From NCBI GenBank assembly GCA_028554755.1, contig JAPTOF010000012.1, positions 4,009,001-4,073,000 on the forward strand: 64,000 bases of DNA, in the 5' to 3' direction. The translations under genes were made by a program, and so were the position numbers. The notes under the pieces were generated by a model that did no database searches, had not been told where the DNA came from, and saw nothing but the letters and a program-made list of their open reading frames with translations. This DNA is from Cordia subcordata. Lineage: Eukaryota > Streptophyta > Magnoliopsida > Boraginales > Cordiaceae. The number at the start of each line of letters is the position of its first letter. Positions within the stretch are counted from its first letter, which is position 1. Below, piece after piece: positions 21,796 through 34,469 of the stretch.

Positions 21796-24513
21796 GTCTT
21801 TATGTATGCGTATTAATTTTAGAATTTTCCCTTTTGACGTACTTCTTATGTATATTATTTAGTGTAGTTATCATCAAGAAGAACTCCCAATGCACCTTCA
21901 TTTCTAGCATTCAGCCGCGAAGCTTGACTCAAATTTGGGCATTGCTACTTGACTCATTTGCTAATTCTCCTTTTGCCAACTTGTGAAATAAATTAATTCA
22001 ATAATTGCTCAGCGGCCCACATCTATAATCTTCCGCGCTTGTGAAAACTTCTCCTGGTTTATATTCATAATATAATGATGTCAATTATTAGTTTATTACA
22101 ACAAAAAGTTAGTTAGGCTCAATTTGTGCTCATTACGATATTTCAACTTAACACTCAACAGCAATAGAGATTTTATCAGCAGAACTTTAGGTAAAAATGT
22201 TGTTAATTAAATAGAAGTTATTGATTATTTGGTCTTCTATTTTATGAGTTGAGCTTTCAACTATTCTAGGAATAATATTAGACTTTGAAAAAAATAGAAA
22301 AATAATTTTTAATATGATGTAAAAATAGATTTTTAAAAGTCTTTTTCAAAGAGTTGAAATTTGGAACTTTTAATTTTTTTTTTCAATTTTGTTTACTTTT
22401 CACTTTTATGTAACAACTCTTTTAAGATGAGCTAAACAGATTACTTTTAGCTTTCAAACTCTCAAACAAAAAACATTTTTGAATACTTAAAAATTGGACC
22501 AAACAGACTCTTACTCATGAACGGTACAAGATAAACCAAGCCAAGTTTGATAATAAATTAAAGAGGACCTCAATATCATTTGAATTGGCTGTCTTTTATC
22601 AAGAATTTCACTTGGGCTTAAACATTTTGAGTATAGGAGTGCTACAATTGGATTCTCCAATATCTACCTTCACATGTCAAAGTGAAAGTTTGAAATAAAA
22701 ACGGGTCGTACGTGGATAGACAATAATTATATCAATATTCATCCCTAGCGCCACATTGATTAACGTGAGTTTTCGTCCTATTACTAATTGTTATTCCGAA
22801 GAGTAGCAGAAATGCTCATACTGTAATTAAAACGAGCTTCCGCTCCAAATACAGACCAATGTATAATTACTCAACACAAACAATAAAGATAGGTTCCACC
22901 AAAATTTTCCCACTCTACTAAACTAAAAGTCTTCGGAGGGCTTGTTCGAACTAGCTGGTTTTGTTTCACTGCACAAATAATTTGAAATATTAGTTAATAA
23001 AAATGGAAATTCTATTGAATATACTAATATGAATTAATATTCCAATGAAATTCTCGTCCGCAGCTTTACAAAATTTTGAGAAAGCTCAGAAATTAAATAA
23101 GATAAAATATAGCAGCGTGAAATCTTCTGATCAAAGGATATACTGAAAGCTAAGCTCAGCACATTATTTCACATTCATGGTTCACAAAGTTTTTATTGTT
23201 GTGTGATGTTTTAATCATAAGGTAGGTTGCTTTACAACGTGAAATGCAGTCTGAATCTTGCAGCAGATTGCCCATATCGGGTCGGCATCGATGGTACATT
23301 CTTGAATCTTTGTTTCTGGTGGGACATTTTAATCGCAGCTGACGACAATTATTGAGGAGCCCTCATGAGTACTTCTCATGTGCTTCCCGGCAGAAAACTG
23401 TGTTGGACAACGCACTCCCAACTTGAACCAAGAAAAAACAATTATTAAGAGTTACTGTAGCGACCGGAGGCCTACCTCGCCTAGCACCCTAGTGCTTGCG
23501 ATAGGGCCATAACTAACCACACGATTGACAAGCATAAAATGCAAGAACTAGTATATGCTCATACATGCATGGACATTTCACATCAGTCTCGGCACAAAAT
23601 ATGTCCTGTGCGACTAAAGCCTTGTGTTAAGCCATTTACAATACAAGTATTTGTCACCCCTGTAATAATTACCATCTTCCGTGCTTGTTCGTTGCATCCA
23701 TCATTGCCTGCATTACCCTACGAAGTTCAGGTAACTTAATTTTCCCCCCGGAAGAGTCAGCCACCTCGTGTGAGTTAGTGCAAAGAATGTGCGCAATACT
23801 CATGCTGATCAAATGCCAACCAAGCCGTACTCTTCACTGTGAAATAAGCCCATTTTCCAACTCAAGTAAGGTAAAAGCAAAAGTTAATCATATAGCCTCA
23901 AGTAGATGGCATGCAACATGCTAAAATAATACGTGTCCTTTTGCTTCTCCCACCAACAAAAGCAAGTACACATAATATACATATACTTGGATATATGCAA
24001 CTAATATTCTTTCAAGGCATGCCGGGCCAGGGGACCACAGGTGCAATATGATGTTTTACCTTGGTTAACATCAAAAAAAGATGATGGTGAAAGGTGCTAT
24101 AGAATTCAATGCCCCTACACCTAAATGCAATAAATGGCTGCTAACTTATCACCATTCTTGCTAAAAATGCTATTCTCATCTTTCTTGTTACAAAGGACGA
24201 GTTGTGTTTGCAGCAAAAGCTACATTTATGTGATACACAATCTTAGATGGTGCGGGTTAAAGTTATTGCGTTTTTTCGGCAACGAAGAGTTATTGGGCAA
24301 AAGAACAACAATATGTATTCATAGGCGTCCATATATAGATGTACTTGAGGTTGGAGCTGGATTCTTTTCATAATTTTATGAGAGATATATTAATCATGAT
24401 ATTGTTGATTTTATCAATTACACTGCTAGGTCCCAATGGAAAGATGTTGGTGCCGGCCAAAGAGTTCTAAGTTCTATTGGCCCGAATAAAGTTAAAAGCG
24501 ATATTAATTACCT
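21796..24513. other. intergenic, with a GC-richer anonymous block at about 23220-24060
   Basis: No gene could be supported. The 23220-24060 portion is less AT-rich than its surroundings. On the minus strand near 23640-23760 there is a short frame reading KLPELRRVMQAMMDATNKHG that ends at a TGGTAATT junction. It could be an exon relic or a captured gene fragment, but I do not recognise the family. Near 22480-22511 the text ACCAAACAGACTC followed by TTA looks like one end of a Harbinger MITE. Confidence 0.35.
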
Positions 24514-24516
24514 TAA

Positions 24517-24750
24517 GGGCCTGTTTGGATTGGCTTTTTTGTTTTTTCAAGAAAAAATACTTTTTTTTATTGAAAAAGTTATATTAAATTTGTAATAACT
24601 ATTTGATTTGACATCCAAAAAAATAAAACTCTGAAAAAAAGGTCAAATACAACTTTTTTCAGAAGCCAGAATTTTTAATTTTTAAAAAAAAGTTATTTTT
24701 CAAAAGTTGTTAAAAAAATACTTTTAAAAAAAGCCAATCCAAATGAACCC
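24517..24750. mobile_element. PIF/Harbinger (Tourist-like) MITE, 234 bp
   Basis: Terminal inverted repeats GGGCCTGTTTGGATTGGC and (right end) GCCAATCCAAATGAACCC are flanked by the 3-bp target duplication TAA (24514-24516 and 24751-24753). The interior is AT-rich and largely self-complementary (poly-A/poly-T arms). There is no coding capacity. It is the clearest member of a family also seen at 26196, 31693, 50070 and 50673. Confidence 0.88.
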
Positions 24751-24753
24751 TAA

Positions 24754-26192
24754 ACCTCTGGCCCCTTCGTGCTTAGATCATGAGCTTGGTAAGAAGTCCT
24801 TGGAGCTGAGAATTTCGTGCCCGACATTGACTAATTTCGGATTCACCACCTGGAGAGAGACAATGACCCGATTGCATCGACATCCTCCTCCTCCTCCTAG
24901 GACTTGGCCCACAACGTGTGCTTGGGTCCGGTAAGACGGTTAGTATCCGCCCCATATGAAATTATAATGAAGTAATGAAATTATGACAAAATTATATATG
25001 AGCAGTTGAATGTGGAGACAAATAACTATAATACTGTTTTATCACAATTAGCCTCTCATAGACAAAAACTTGTAAGCATGTGTAGCATTTCTGGTTAATC
25101 TCAGGATAGCATGGGTTCAGCTTAAGCCTAGGCTGAGAACATATAAAGACTGGTGGGTCTAAAATTATTAAGATGAGGGCCTAAAATAGGTCAAATTTAG
25201 CATGAAACATCTGAATGACAATTTTTGTTAAGAAAAAAAAAATGATCTAGTGGGTGTCAATAGAATTTACCTGTTAACTAAATGAAGATATGTACTATGA
25301 TTGCACTTGTTTAACTTAAACAACGAAACGTAGCATGCAAAAAGGATGATCACAGCATTCGTTACAATATATACTAGCTCGATACTTATCTTAATTACAA
25401 GAGAAAAATCATAAATTTCAAGTTATAAGATATTAAGCTATTATTCTTTGTAATACTGATTGATAATTTTAGGATTAAATCCCAACGACAATCGTGATTC
25501 TTAGAGTTGGGTCTTAGGTCAATCTTGCCTATTGCACTTTTGTCCATGTATGACCCATCATTATTTTTGCTAGGCAAGCAAAAATTTTTCCATTGATGTC
25601 AAAAACATGTACACTTGTCACATAGTCGACATAAGAAACACGGGCTAGAAGTTAGTTCATATTTACATCCAATGCTCTACAAATAGTCCGATTGGTGTAG
25701 TTATCCCTGATAGTTTTAACCAAGGTAAGCTTGTGCCTTATTACATCATTAGTACATCCTCAATTTGATCCTGGTTTTTAGTCACTTTCTAATTCACCAA
25801 TTATTCAAAATGATTACAAATTGGGTTATACGTGAAAGCATGATAAATTCTAAGTCTACCATGTATGTTCTTGGAAAATATAGGTTTTAACATCAAATTC
25901 AACACCTTTACCAACTTGAGCGTCACAGACCTTGTGGCCGCCAATGTGCCAAGTAACTCGGCTCCCCTCTGTTTATTTTTGTTGCTTACCTCCAAAACGC
26001 GAGCGATCTTGTTAGGCTGGGGTTGGCTTCAAACTGATAATTTTGACATTATCAAAAGTCAAGATTCCCATGGTTCTTAATAGCATTAAATAGTCTACAT
26101 CTTTAGATTGTATGGATCATGAATAATTTCTTAATTAGACTAAAAGTTCTATCAATATTAATCATTTCATATTATCAAAAGATGTTGTTCAA
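24754..26192. other. intergenic, no gene seen
   Basis: Short frames only. A CCT trinucleotide run at about 24883-24898 creates proline and arginine runs in shadow frames. No splice-consistent gene model was found. Confidence 0.5.
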
Positions 26193-26195
26193 TTA

Positions 26196-26421
26196 GTGCT
26201 TGTTTGGATTCGGTGTTTTTTTTAAAGTGTTTTTTTTCTAAATTTTTTGAAAATGTGTTTTTTTTTTTAAATTTAAAAATTTTGGTTTTTGAAAAAAAGT
26301 TGAAATTGAACTTTTTTTGAAGTTTTAATTTTTTGAAAATTTAATCCAAATACTTATTGCAAAAAAAAAAATTTTTTCCAAAAATATTTTTCCTAAAAGA
26401 AAAGTCAATTCAAACAAACCC
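26196..26421. mobile_element. Tourist-like MITE, 226 bp
   Basis: The left end GTGCTTGTTTGGATTCGG and the right end AATTCAAACAAACCC are imperfect inverted repeats. TTA duplications lie at 26193-26195 and 26422-26424. The interior is T-rich on the left and A-rich on the right, typical of the family represented at 24517. Confidence 0.8.
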
Positions 26422-26695
26422 TTAATTCATTTAGTAGTGCCTTCTTCGTTCTCATGTTAGTAGGTAGCTGCATATAAGAATATTGATTCTAATTTTTCTT
26501 GCAAGTAATGCAAATGTATTACATTTAAAATTTCTCTTTGATTATTTTCTCCTATAGCCCCATTTTTCCTTTATATCCAAACTTTTTTTCTGGTGATCCA
26601 GCTCTTACATCCAAACCGATTGTGCCTTATGAGTTTTCCCTGTGTACTCATGATAGATACTTGCACATGGAAAACTCTTGCATCAGTCGAACTGA

Positions 26696-26991
26696 CATAA
26701 GTTTGATTGAAAATTTGGTAATTTTTAAATAAAAATTTATAGATTAAGAACAAAAATTTATAAGCCAAGAACAAAAATTTTTACCTATCAATTTTTGAAA
26801 TTTTCAAACAAAAATCCATAAGTCAAGAAAAAAGAATTCGTAGGTCAAGAACAAAAATTTTTACTTATAATTTTTTAAACCTTTCAAACAAAAATTCATA
26901 GGTTAATAACAAAAATTCATAAGTAAAAATTTTTGTTCTTGAACTATAAATTTTTGTTTAAAACCTATGAATTTTTCAGTCAAACTTATGT
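26696..26991. mobile_element. fold-back element with AAAAATTTATA-type repeats
   Basis: Left arm ACATAAGTTTGATTGAAAAT and right arm TTTTTCAGTCAAACTTATGT are inverted copies. Between them AACAAAAATTTATAAG-like units recur several times, so the whole element can form a long hairpin. The class is not determined. Confidence 0.65.
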
Positions 26992-27439
26992 TAGATGGAA
27001 GACTAATGCATTGCGGAGACGCCAAGGTCAACTAATCTCAGGCCCCTGCCCTTAGACTTTTTTAACTTACACGGTTTTAGGAGTTGGTAAACGTGTTAGT
27101 AGTGGGCCTTGAGCAGTACTCAAATATAACTGAATAATTGGATCATATTAAAATACAAAATTCAGTTTGATTATTATTAAATTTGGTTTTTGGTTCAGTT
27201 TTAATTATTTATCCAAAAATCCGGTTAATAAGCGATTGACTAAGTTTTTTATAAAATCTTTTTATATAGTTATCATTTTTCAAGTTTAGATTCATATATA
27301 TATATATATATATATATATTTAAGTGTATATCATTCTTATAAACATAATGTGAATTATAATGATAGATATTGCATTTTTGTTATTATAATTACCAAGAAA
27401 TTTGGTTATTTTTATTAGTTTTAAATAATATATGATTTT

Positions 27440-28078
27440 TTTGGATAAAATGTGCGTTACACCCCTGTGGTTTTTATAAGTGGTGCATTACGCCCCTGTG
27501 GTTTGTATAAGTAGTTGATTATTTCCTGTGACTTAAAACACACCACATTACTCCTTTTGCTTTTCAAAAGTAGCACATAACCTCCAATATTAACTTTTTC
27601 CATCCAATTTAATAGAGAGTATATTTGTTGCAAGTGTGAATGTCAACTATAGACTTTGCTAAACTCTTTTTGATCAAAATACCCTTGTTTAGAGTAATAA
27701 CATAATTCATTTAGCTTCATTTTATAAAATTAAAAAATAAAAAATACAAAAATAAAAAAATAAAAATTAAAAAATTTAAATTAAAATAAAAATCATTTAA
27801 ATTTTATTTATTTTAAGTTTTCAATTTTCTTATTTTGTTTTTTTTTTAATTTTTAATGTTGATTTTATATTATATTTGTTAGTTTAAAAGTTAGTGGGGG
27901 TATTTTTAGTTCTTTTGAAAGTTTATTTAACATTGTTAATAAACTAACGGGAATGGGGAGGGTGTACCACTTTTTTAAAAATACAAGGGAGTAATGTGGT
28001 ATGTTTTAAACCATAGGGGAGTAATCAACTATTTATACAAACTACAAGGAAAGAGGGGTAACACGTATTTTACTCGAT
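27440..28078. mobile_element. TAAAATG-end fold-back element, about 640 bp
   Basis: The left end GGATAAAATGTGCGTTACAC is inverted at the right end as GTAACACGTATTTTACTCG. The arms stay complementary through GTGGTTT, TTGATTA and CACATTACTCC-type segments for about 130 bp. The core is A/T-only. It is related in end sequence to the element in HVA22f intron 1. Confidence 0.7.
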
Positions 28079-28249
28079 TTTTTTTCCAAAAAAAAACTCA
28101 ATTACTTCAATTATAACTCATATTGAATCAAAAAACTTTGGTTAAATAATTGGGTTCAATTTTGATTATCAATTTTTAAAGTTTCAGTTAGAAAATTTTG
28201 ATTTTGGTTTCAATTTGATCACACCGAATGCTCACCCCTAATTAATAAT

Positions 28250-29152
28250 TGTTACAATATATAAAGACTTCCCACATCGGAAAATCTCAAGATTCAGAAT
28301 CACCATATAAGGTTCTAAGTCACTCCTCATATTGACCAATTAGTTTTTATGATGGAATCTCAAGATTCTTAATATGGTATTAGAGTTGGGCTTTTGGCCC
28401 AATCTCGCGCTGTGCTCATGTCCACGTGTGACCTATCAACTTCGTAATATCGCGTAGTGGCCCATCCTTACATAGTCAGGTTAAGTCATCATCTAGTCAT
28501 CAAAATCCAATCGCGTGGTTGTCCATCCTTGCACAATCACGTCATCAAAATCCAGTCGTGTGGTGGTCCATCCCTGCACAGTCACGTGGTAAGTCATCAT
28601 TTAGTCATCAAAGTCACGTGGTGGCCTATCCCTGCAAAGTCAGGTCAAGTCATCATCTATTCATCCAAAAATCGCGTCTCATCATTTAATCATCAAAAAT
28701 CTCATTGCAATTCTGGTCCTTGCACAGTCACGTTGTAAGTCATCATCTAGTCATACAACATATAAAGTCATCTAATCATAAAAAATCCCGTTGCTATTCT
28801 GGCATCATCTAATCATCAAAAATCCTGTTGCTATTCTAGGTCCCGTTGCTATTTTGGCATCATCTAATCATCAAAAATCCTGTTGCTATTTTGGGTCACA
28901 TGTGAGGGGGTGTTACAACATCTAAAGACTTCTCACATCGAAAAATCTCAATATTCAAAATCAATATATAAGGTCCTGGACCACTCCTTATATTGACCAA
29001 TTAATTTTTATGATGGAACCTCGGGGGTATTACAACATCTAAAGACTTTCCACATTGAAAAATCTCAAGATTCAAAATCACCATATAATGTCCTGGATCA
29101 CTCCTTATATTGACCAATTGATTTTTATGATAGAACCTCAGTATTTTTAACA
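28250..29152 (+). mobile_element. second TRIM-like LTR element with internal repeats
   Basis: LTR-like units of about 120-125 bp occur at 28250-28374, about 28911-29028 (truncated) and about 29029-29152. They share TGTTACAA..., ATAAAGACTT.CCACAT and TATTGACCAATT. Directly after the first, TGGTATTAGAGTTGGGC matches an initiator-Met tRNA primer-binding site. Directly before the second is the purine tract TGTGAGGGGG. Flanks ATAAT (28245-28249) and ATAAG (29153-29157) could be a decayed 5-bp target duplication. The interior has no coding frame but holds short repeated units built on CATCATCTAGTCATCAAAA (about 28440-28905). Confidence 0.75.
28440..28905. repeat. irregular tandem repeats inside the TRIM-like element
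   Basis: Units containing GTCATCATCTAGTCATC, then GTGGTCCATCC-TGCACA-GTCACG, recur about every 50-70 bp. They degrade into CATCAAAAATCC-GTTGCTATT units towards the 3' side. Open frames here are repeat artefacts. Confidence 0.75.
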
Positions 29153-29281
29153 ATAAGGATGGAAATACTTGATTCGGGAAGGATGGGAATACTTGATTCT
29201 TTTTATGATAGAACCTCAGTATTTTTAACAATAAATATGGGAATACTTGATCCGGGAAGGATGGGAATACTTGATCCGGGA
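29140..29281. repeat. tandem duplication of LTR end plus flank
   Basis: AGAACCTCAGTATTTTTAAC followed by GGGAATACTTGAT-CGGGAAGG units is repeated. This duplicates the last bases of the TRIM-like LTR together with the adjoining host sequence, the same arrangement as at 8652-9005. Confidence 0.75.
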
Positions 29282-29289
29282 TTCATATT

Positions 29290-31690
29290 TTACTCAGATC
29301 TGTAAATTCTACAATTCCTTTGGCCCCACACCTGATAGGTACTTGCAAAAAATTAAGGAGGCTTTTGATAATGCCAACTCTGGACTTTGCCTAATGGCTT
29401 TTTAATTTTTACACGGTTTTGGAGTTGGTATATGATTCGTGTCGGTAAATACAACTGATATCTCTTTGATAAGTACCATATATGCATGTGATCTTATTGC
29501 ATTTTTATTATTTTTGGAAAAAAATGAATAGAAGTGATTTACTAAATTCTATTTCAAATGGTTTACTGATCAATTAAAATTGCAAGGAATAGATTGATCT
29601 AATCATTAGAAAATGAAACATATGATATAATTTAGATGATAAGAATACAGTACTTTTACCTATCAATTTCTTAATCATGCGTTTGTTTGCATTTGGATGA
29701 AACTCAACGTTGCCTTCGCTAATGATATAATCATCTAAGGATTTTGGTGAATTTTGGAGGCTTGACCACGTTAAACTGGTCTAGCATAGTCTTATAGCAA
29801 ATTAAATTAAATTAATTTTCTTTTAATTCTTTTGGCACTTTAGCCATACATGTCCGATTCCTTATCTGCACAGATATGAAATTATTCTCTTTTGAAGCAA
29901 ATTAAAGAAATAGGGAAGAAGAATTACATTTTATGGATACACTTATTGTTTAGAGTTAAGGAAATTTTAAAGAGAAATATACACTTTCGTTGAATAAGAA
30001 GCGAATTAATCACGATTTATAACTTGGTTTGTTCTGTCAATTTTGATATGACCTATTTGCTTACAGAAAATTGGGCTATTTTCTAGAGAAATTTTCTATA
30101 AAAATCAAAAAATGAAATGTCTTTTTTTTTTTTGGAATATCTTGTTTTCTAAACATTGTTTTTCAAATTAAAAACTGAAAAACAGTTCTTCAAAATTTTC
30201 AAATTAAAAAAGAGTTGTGGAAAACAGTTTAATGATCTTTGTTTAGTTTCCCTTATAGTCTTTTTTTTCCTTTTTGAGTCACTAACTCTTATTCAACATA
30301 TAATTAATTCTTCAATTTAATTTTGCAATCACCTAACACCTTATTTCTAACACTTATCAATCTCACATATTATTTGTACACTATTAATATTAATAATAAC
30401 AAAAAAGAGTAATAATTAACTTAATAATGAAAATATATGAATTAGGTAATTATATCCTTTCCTTGATCTTTCTTTAAGAGATATACTTTTTATTTTGAAA
30501 AAATTTTAAACTTTAGAATGCATTTTTCCAATAGCATGTTTTCTAGTTTTCTGAAAGAGAAAATTGTTTTCTATTTTTAATTGATAAATGTGTTTTTAAT
30601 TTTTTTACAGGAAAGAGAACTCCAACTTTCTTAAAAAAACTGGAGTTAGAAAATATAAAATAGTTTTTTTCTAAGTAAACAAAGCTATTTTCTGGTGATT
30701 AGTTTACATTCCCAAAATAATTAAATATATAATTTATTAGTAACTTTTATCTTCCTATATTTTCAGTGATGTCTTCTGGGAAAAAGGTGCTAGTGTCTTA
30801 AAGAAAGTCAATTTTCACTAAGAAGATCAAATTGGGTCTAATTTGACTGGCAAAGGGAGTATTAACAATCTAGTTTCTTACTCCGCCAATTTTTTTTTTA
30901 AAAGAAAAAAAAATCAAGTTCGTTTCAACATTTTTATTTTTGTTAGTGTTACATATTTGAAGTCAAAACTACAATCTTTACAGCTTTATAGGTTGAAAGA
31001 CATAGGGAAACTTTAAGTACGCATTATAATTGGTCAGTATGAGAGTGTAATATCTCTCATTGATTTGATTGGTTTATAAGTGGATGTTATGAGTATAACT
31101 AATAACACGTGTTAATTATTTTAGGCTAATTGATTTGAAGCTAAAATAGTTATTCATTTTGTCTATAAAACCGGTCTCTATTGTAGGCATGGGATCGGAC
31201 TACAAATTACAAATTTGTAGCTTTACCCAATGCAACAATTAAAGAGGACTCTACATTTTCTTTGATGCACAATGCATATCTTTTTTATACATGTTGCATG
31301 GAATAGAAATGATTCACTTACCGAGAGGAAAAAACTATGTGTATCTCAAGAAATAAGTGGAAAAATTTTCTCTTTCTTGTTAATTTAGCAAAAATTTATT
31401 CATTCTTTCTCAAAGTTAAAAAGATAAGTGAATTTTCTTATTAATTTTTTTTAATTAGTCCCTCCATCCCTATAGAATTGAACACAAGACCTCATGTCTA
31501 AAACAGATAATATCTACCACCTAAGTTATCCCATTTTCTTATTACCATTATTTCATAAACTTCAAATGTTTTAATCAAGAGTCCCTCAAGTAAAAGTACC
31601 TTCATCAAGCGAAAAGATTAATCGGTGATCATCGTTATTAATAATTGTGACAAGCGCAAGAAGAAATCTTCTTCTTGTCGAAAGTACATT
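29290..31690. other. intergenic AT-rich DNA with a probable fold-back relic
   Basis: No gene supported. Between about 30120 and 30705 there are loosely complementary T-rich and A-rich stretches around TTTTCTAAACA and GAAAACAG motifs. They suggest a degraded fold-back transposon, but clear ends are lacking. Confidence 0.4.
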
Positions 31691-31692
31691 TT

Positions 31693-31899
31693 GTGCTCAT
31701 TTATTTGGATTTTTTAAAATATTTTTTAATAACTTTTGAAATAAAAAATTAATTTCTAATTTCTTAAAAAAAATTGAATTTGATTTTTTTTCTTAGAATT
31801 TTAGTTTTCCTTAGAAGTCAAGTCAAATACTATCACAAAAAGTACTTTTTTATTAAAAAAATATTTTTTTTAAAGAAAAAGACTCAATATAAATAGACC
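31693..31899. mobile_element. degenerate Tourist-like MITE, 207 bp
   Basis: Left GTGCTCATTTATTTGGATTT and right (as given) GACTCAATATAAATAGACC are imperfect inverted repeats. Flanks are TTT on both sides (31690-31692, 31900-31902). The T-rich then A-rich interior matches the family. A further lone end (CCAAACAAGCCC then TAT) sits at about 32020-32034. Confidence 0.55.
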
Positions 31900-32201
31900 T
31901 TTAATAGAAGGATTTGAAGTGCAGCATCAAATGGGATCAGGTGGTTAACATGATTAGAGCTTATAGCTTCTCAAAAATTGCATTTTTCAAAAATTATAGA
32001 AAAAAAGAGCTTTGATCAATCCAAACAAGCCCTATATAACCGTAAAATTATAGTGTTTGAAGGAATGAAATGAATTACTGGTTAGTTAGCAATAGAAAAA
32101 GAAAAAGTCTTAGGCAATATTCTTTTATTAAATATATCTAGTCTTAGCTAATTTTGAATTGCACTTGTTGAGAAATGAAAACGGCTCTTTATAGAGAAAC
32201 T

Positions 32202-32611
32202 AGGTTCCATTTGGTTTGGGAAAATGTTTTCATTTTCTGTTAAAATTCTAAAGTAATATATTTCGCTAACAAAAGTGAAAATTACTTTCTAGGAAAAAAA
32301 AAAATTTATTTGTGCGCTTGTTTTGTGTGCGTTTTAACTTTATATGCGCTGTACATGTGTGTTTAGTTGTGTTTTGTGTGTATGTAGGTGTGCATGCGTG
32401 TTAGAAAATTTTAGGCATGTGTGTGGAAATTAGTGTATATATGTTAAAGAAATACCATTTGAAAAATAGAAATAAATTTCAAATTTTTTTCTAACTTTTT
32501 AGAAAATAATTTTAGCTTTTAAGGAAATAAAAATAAAAACAGATAATGTAACATGTTTTCACTTTTATTTCTTATAAAAATTAAGGAATAGGTAAATGAA
32601 ACACAACCTAA
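32202..32611. mobile_element. TIR element with TAGGTTNNATTTG ends
   Basis: The left end TAGGTTCCATTTGGTTTGGG has an inverted counterpart at the right end (AAATGAAACACAACCTA). The interior repeats TTTTCATTTTC / GAAAATAA in inverted order. It also contains a GTGTGTG-rich stretch at about 32315-32410. The 2-3-bp target site is ambiguous (TA). Confidence 0.5.
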
Positions 32612-33406
32612 TATTTTCTTAATCTAAAAATTATTAGCTAATCTTCATTTGCACGTAAAGGATACATGAAATGAGATTCAAGTTGACTTGTCTAAGGGTC
32701 AATACGTCTTTCAACCATCATAGCTTATTAATTGTCCATTTGCATTGAGTTTAAGCATACAAAAACTTTTGCTATTCTTCATATTCTGGAGACGTTTCAC
32801 AATAACTAACTGGTCAAATCATTTATATCAGTAACGTGTCGCTTTTTGGGAACTAAATGAAAGACAAAAGGATCTCCATCCTACAATGCCAATGTATGAC
32901 AATTTTTCTTCTTTTTTTTTTTTTTTAATCTTAGATTTATATAGGGATAAACGTACCAATGCCTCTTATGTGATTTGTTTAAAATAATAATAATAAAAAA
33001 TATTCTCTTTACACATTAGTAATTAAAGACCTAGTGATCAAGTAATATGTTTATCACTTTTAGCGTGAGTAGGTCTACGGATCAATTCTTGCAAGATACA
33101 TGTTCTAATCGGCCTTTGATCTTCCTTGAAGTGAAAATAATTAAAAACTTTTGTGTGTTTTGCAATGTATCACATACAACTTAAGTATCATTTTTTTTTT
33201 TGTTAAGGGTTCTAATAGAAAAGTTAAATTGAGAGGATCTATGAGCTATTTCTCAAATCACAACGACACTTGTGCATGTTTTAATAAAATCACAAGGAGT
33301 AAGTGCATTTTTTTTACTCAAATAATTGGCCTCACCACTCCTTCCCTCCTTCCTAACCCTACCCCAACAATCATGATCTATTTGTTCACGTTTAATTTGT
33401 GTGTAT

Positions 33407-34170
33407 GGCCCTATTTGACAATACCTAAAAATAGTTATTTAGGGAACTTTTAATTCTTTGACTAGATCAAAACATTAGATCTAGTTATAGGTGTTCGATA
33501 ATATAAGTTTCAATTAGTTTTTCATGTTAGTGTCTCAAGTAATTTTTCCTAAAAGTTACAAATTTTAACATTTCATAATAATTTTTAGTGTTTCATCTTT
33601 TTCTGGTAATATATTCTATTCTCTCTCGGATTTTCTTTTGACAATCTTACCTTTCCTCTAATCTCCCTACATTTTCACTTTTTCTTTCACAAATTTATTT
33701 TCCCAAAGTAATAATAGAGTCAATGTCGAACCCAATCCAAGTAAAATATACTAAAAAGGTGTAAATTTATTAGGTTATTTATTATTTTTCTTTGACAAAA
33801 TATATATTGAACATTCTAGAAATTGTTTTTTATAAGAGTGATATAGATCATTTGTCAAAAAATAATTTAATTATGCTTTAATAATAAAATATTATTATAA
33901 GAAACGTATATCTATTTATAAAATAAATTACTTATTTCAATAATAGTAATAATAGTTACAATAATCTTAGCAATAATAGCATGATATAAATTCCTTTACG
34001 TTGTTTTTCATTTATCTGCTTGCTCTAAGTCAACAGCTATTGATTTTATTGAAAACATTTTCGTCAATTGGCTAGCTAAATAATTATAACAGTTATCAAC
34101 TACTCAAATATCTATTAGTTATAGAGATAACTATTATTTACCCTAACAGTTAATTGTTCGAAGATGCTCC
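33407..34170. mobile_element. inverted-orientation relative of the 21055 element
   Basis: The left end (GGCCCTATTTGACAAT) and the sequence behind it (ACTTTTAATTCTTTGACTAG) match the reverse complement of the right end of the 21055-21792 element. The right end (CAACTACTCAAATA..., TTAATTGTTCG) matches its left end. The two are therefore diverged copies of one non-autonomous family. The target duplication is no longer recognisable. Confidence 0.55.
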
Positions 34171-34298
34171 ATGTATATATAAGGAAGAAGAAGGAGAAGG
34201 GGATAAAAATAATATTATATGAAAAAATATTAGTTTTTATTTAAATATATGCTATTGTAATATAAAATGTACTTTCTTATTAAAATCTCTTATTAAAA

Positions 34299-34462
34299 AT
34301 AGGGTAAATGGCGTCCTACCCCCTTGTGATTCAACATAAATGCATATTATAGGAGCATATATGGTACACAGAGAACCATAATAAGATTTTGTGCCTATTT
34401 CTTGGTGTATGTGTGGTATACATTTTAAGACCACAGAGGGATTTTACGCCCATTTTAAAATT
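34299..34462. mobile_element. short fold-back element of the TAAAATG-end family
   Basis: GGGTAAATGGCGTCCTACCC on the left is inverted near the right end (GGGATTTTACGCCCATTTTA). Palindromic CCATATATG-like sequence lies in the middle. It is a small hairpin-forming relic. Confidence 0.5.
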
Positions 34463-34469
34463 ATAAGAA

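Noticed and set aside
22275..22511. complete Tourist-like MITE
   Set aside because: The right end (ACCAAACAGACTC/TTA) is convincing, but the proposed left end (TTA/GACTTTG) matches too poorly.
26696..26991. microRNA precursor
   Set aside because: The long hairpin has repeat arms typical of a MITE and no defined 21-nt duplex with conserved sequence. The same reasoning applies to 46150-46415.
28457..28738. 93-codon frame in the TRIM-like element
   Set aside because: Composed of the internal tandem repeats. Not a protein.
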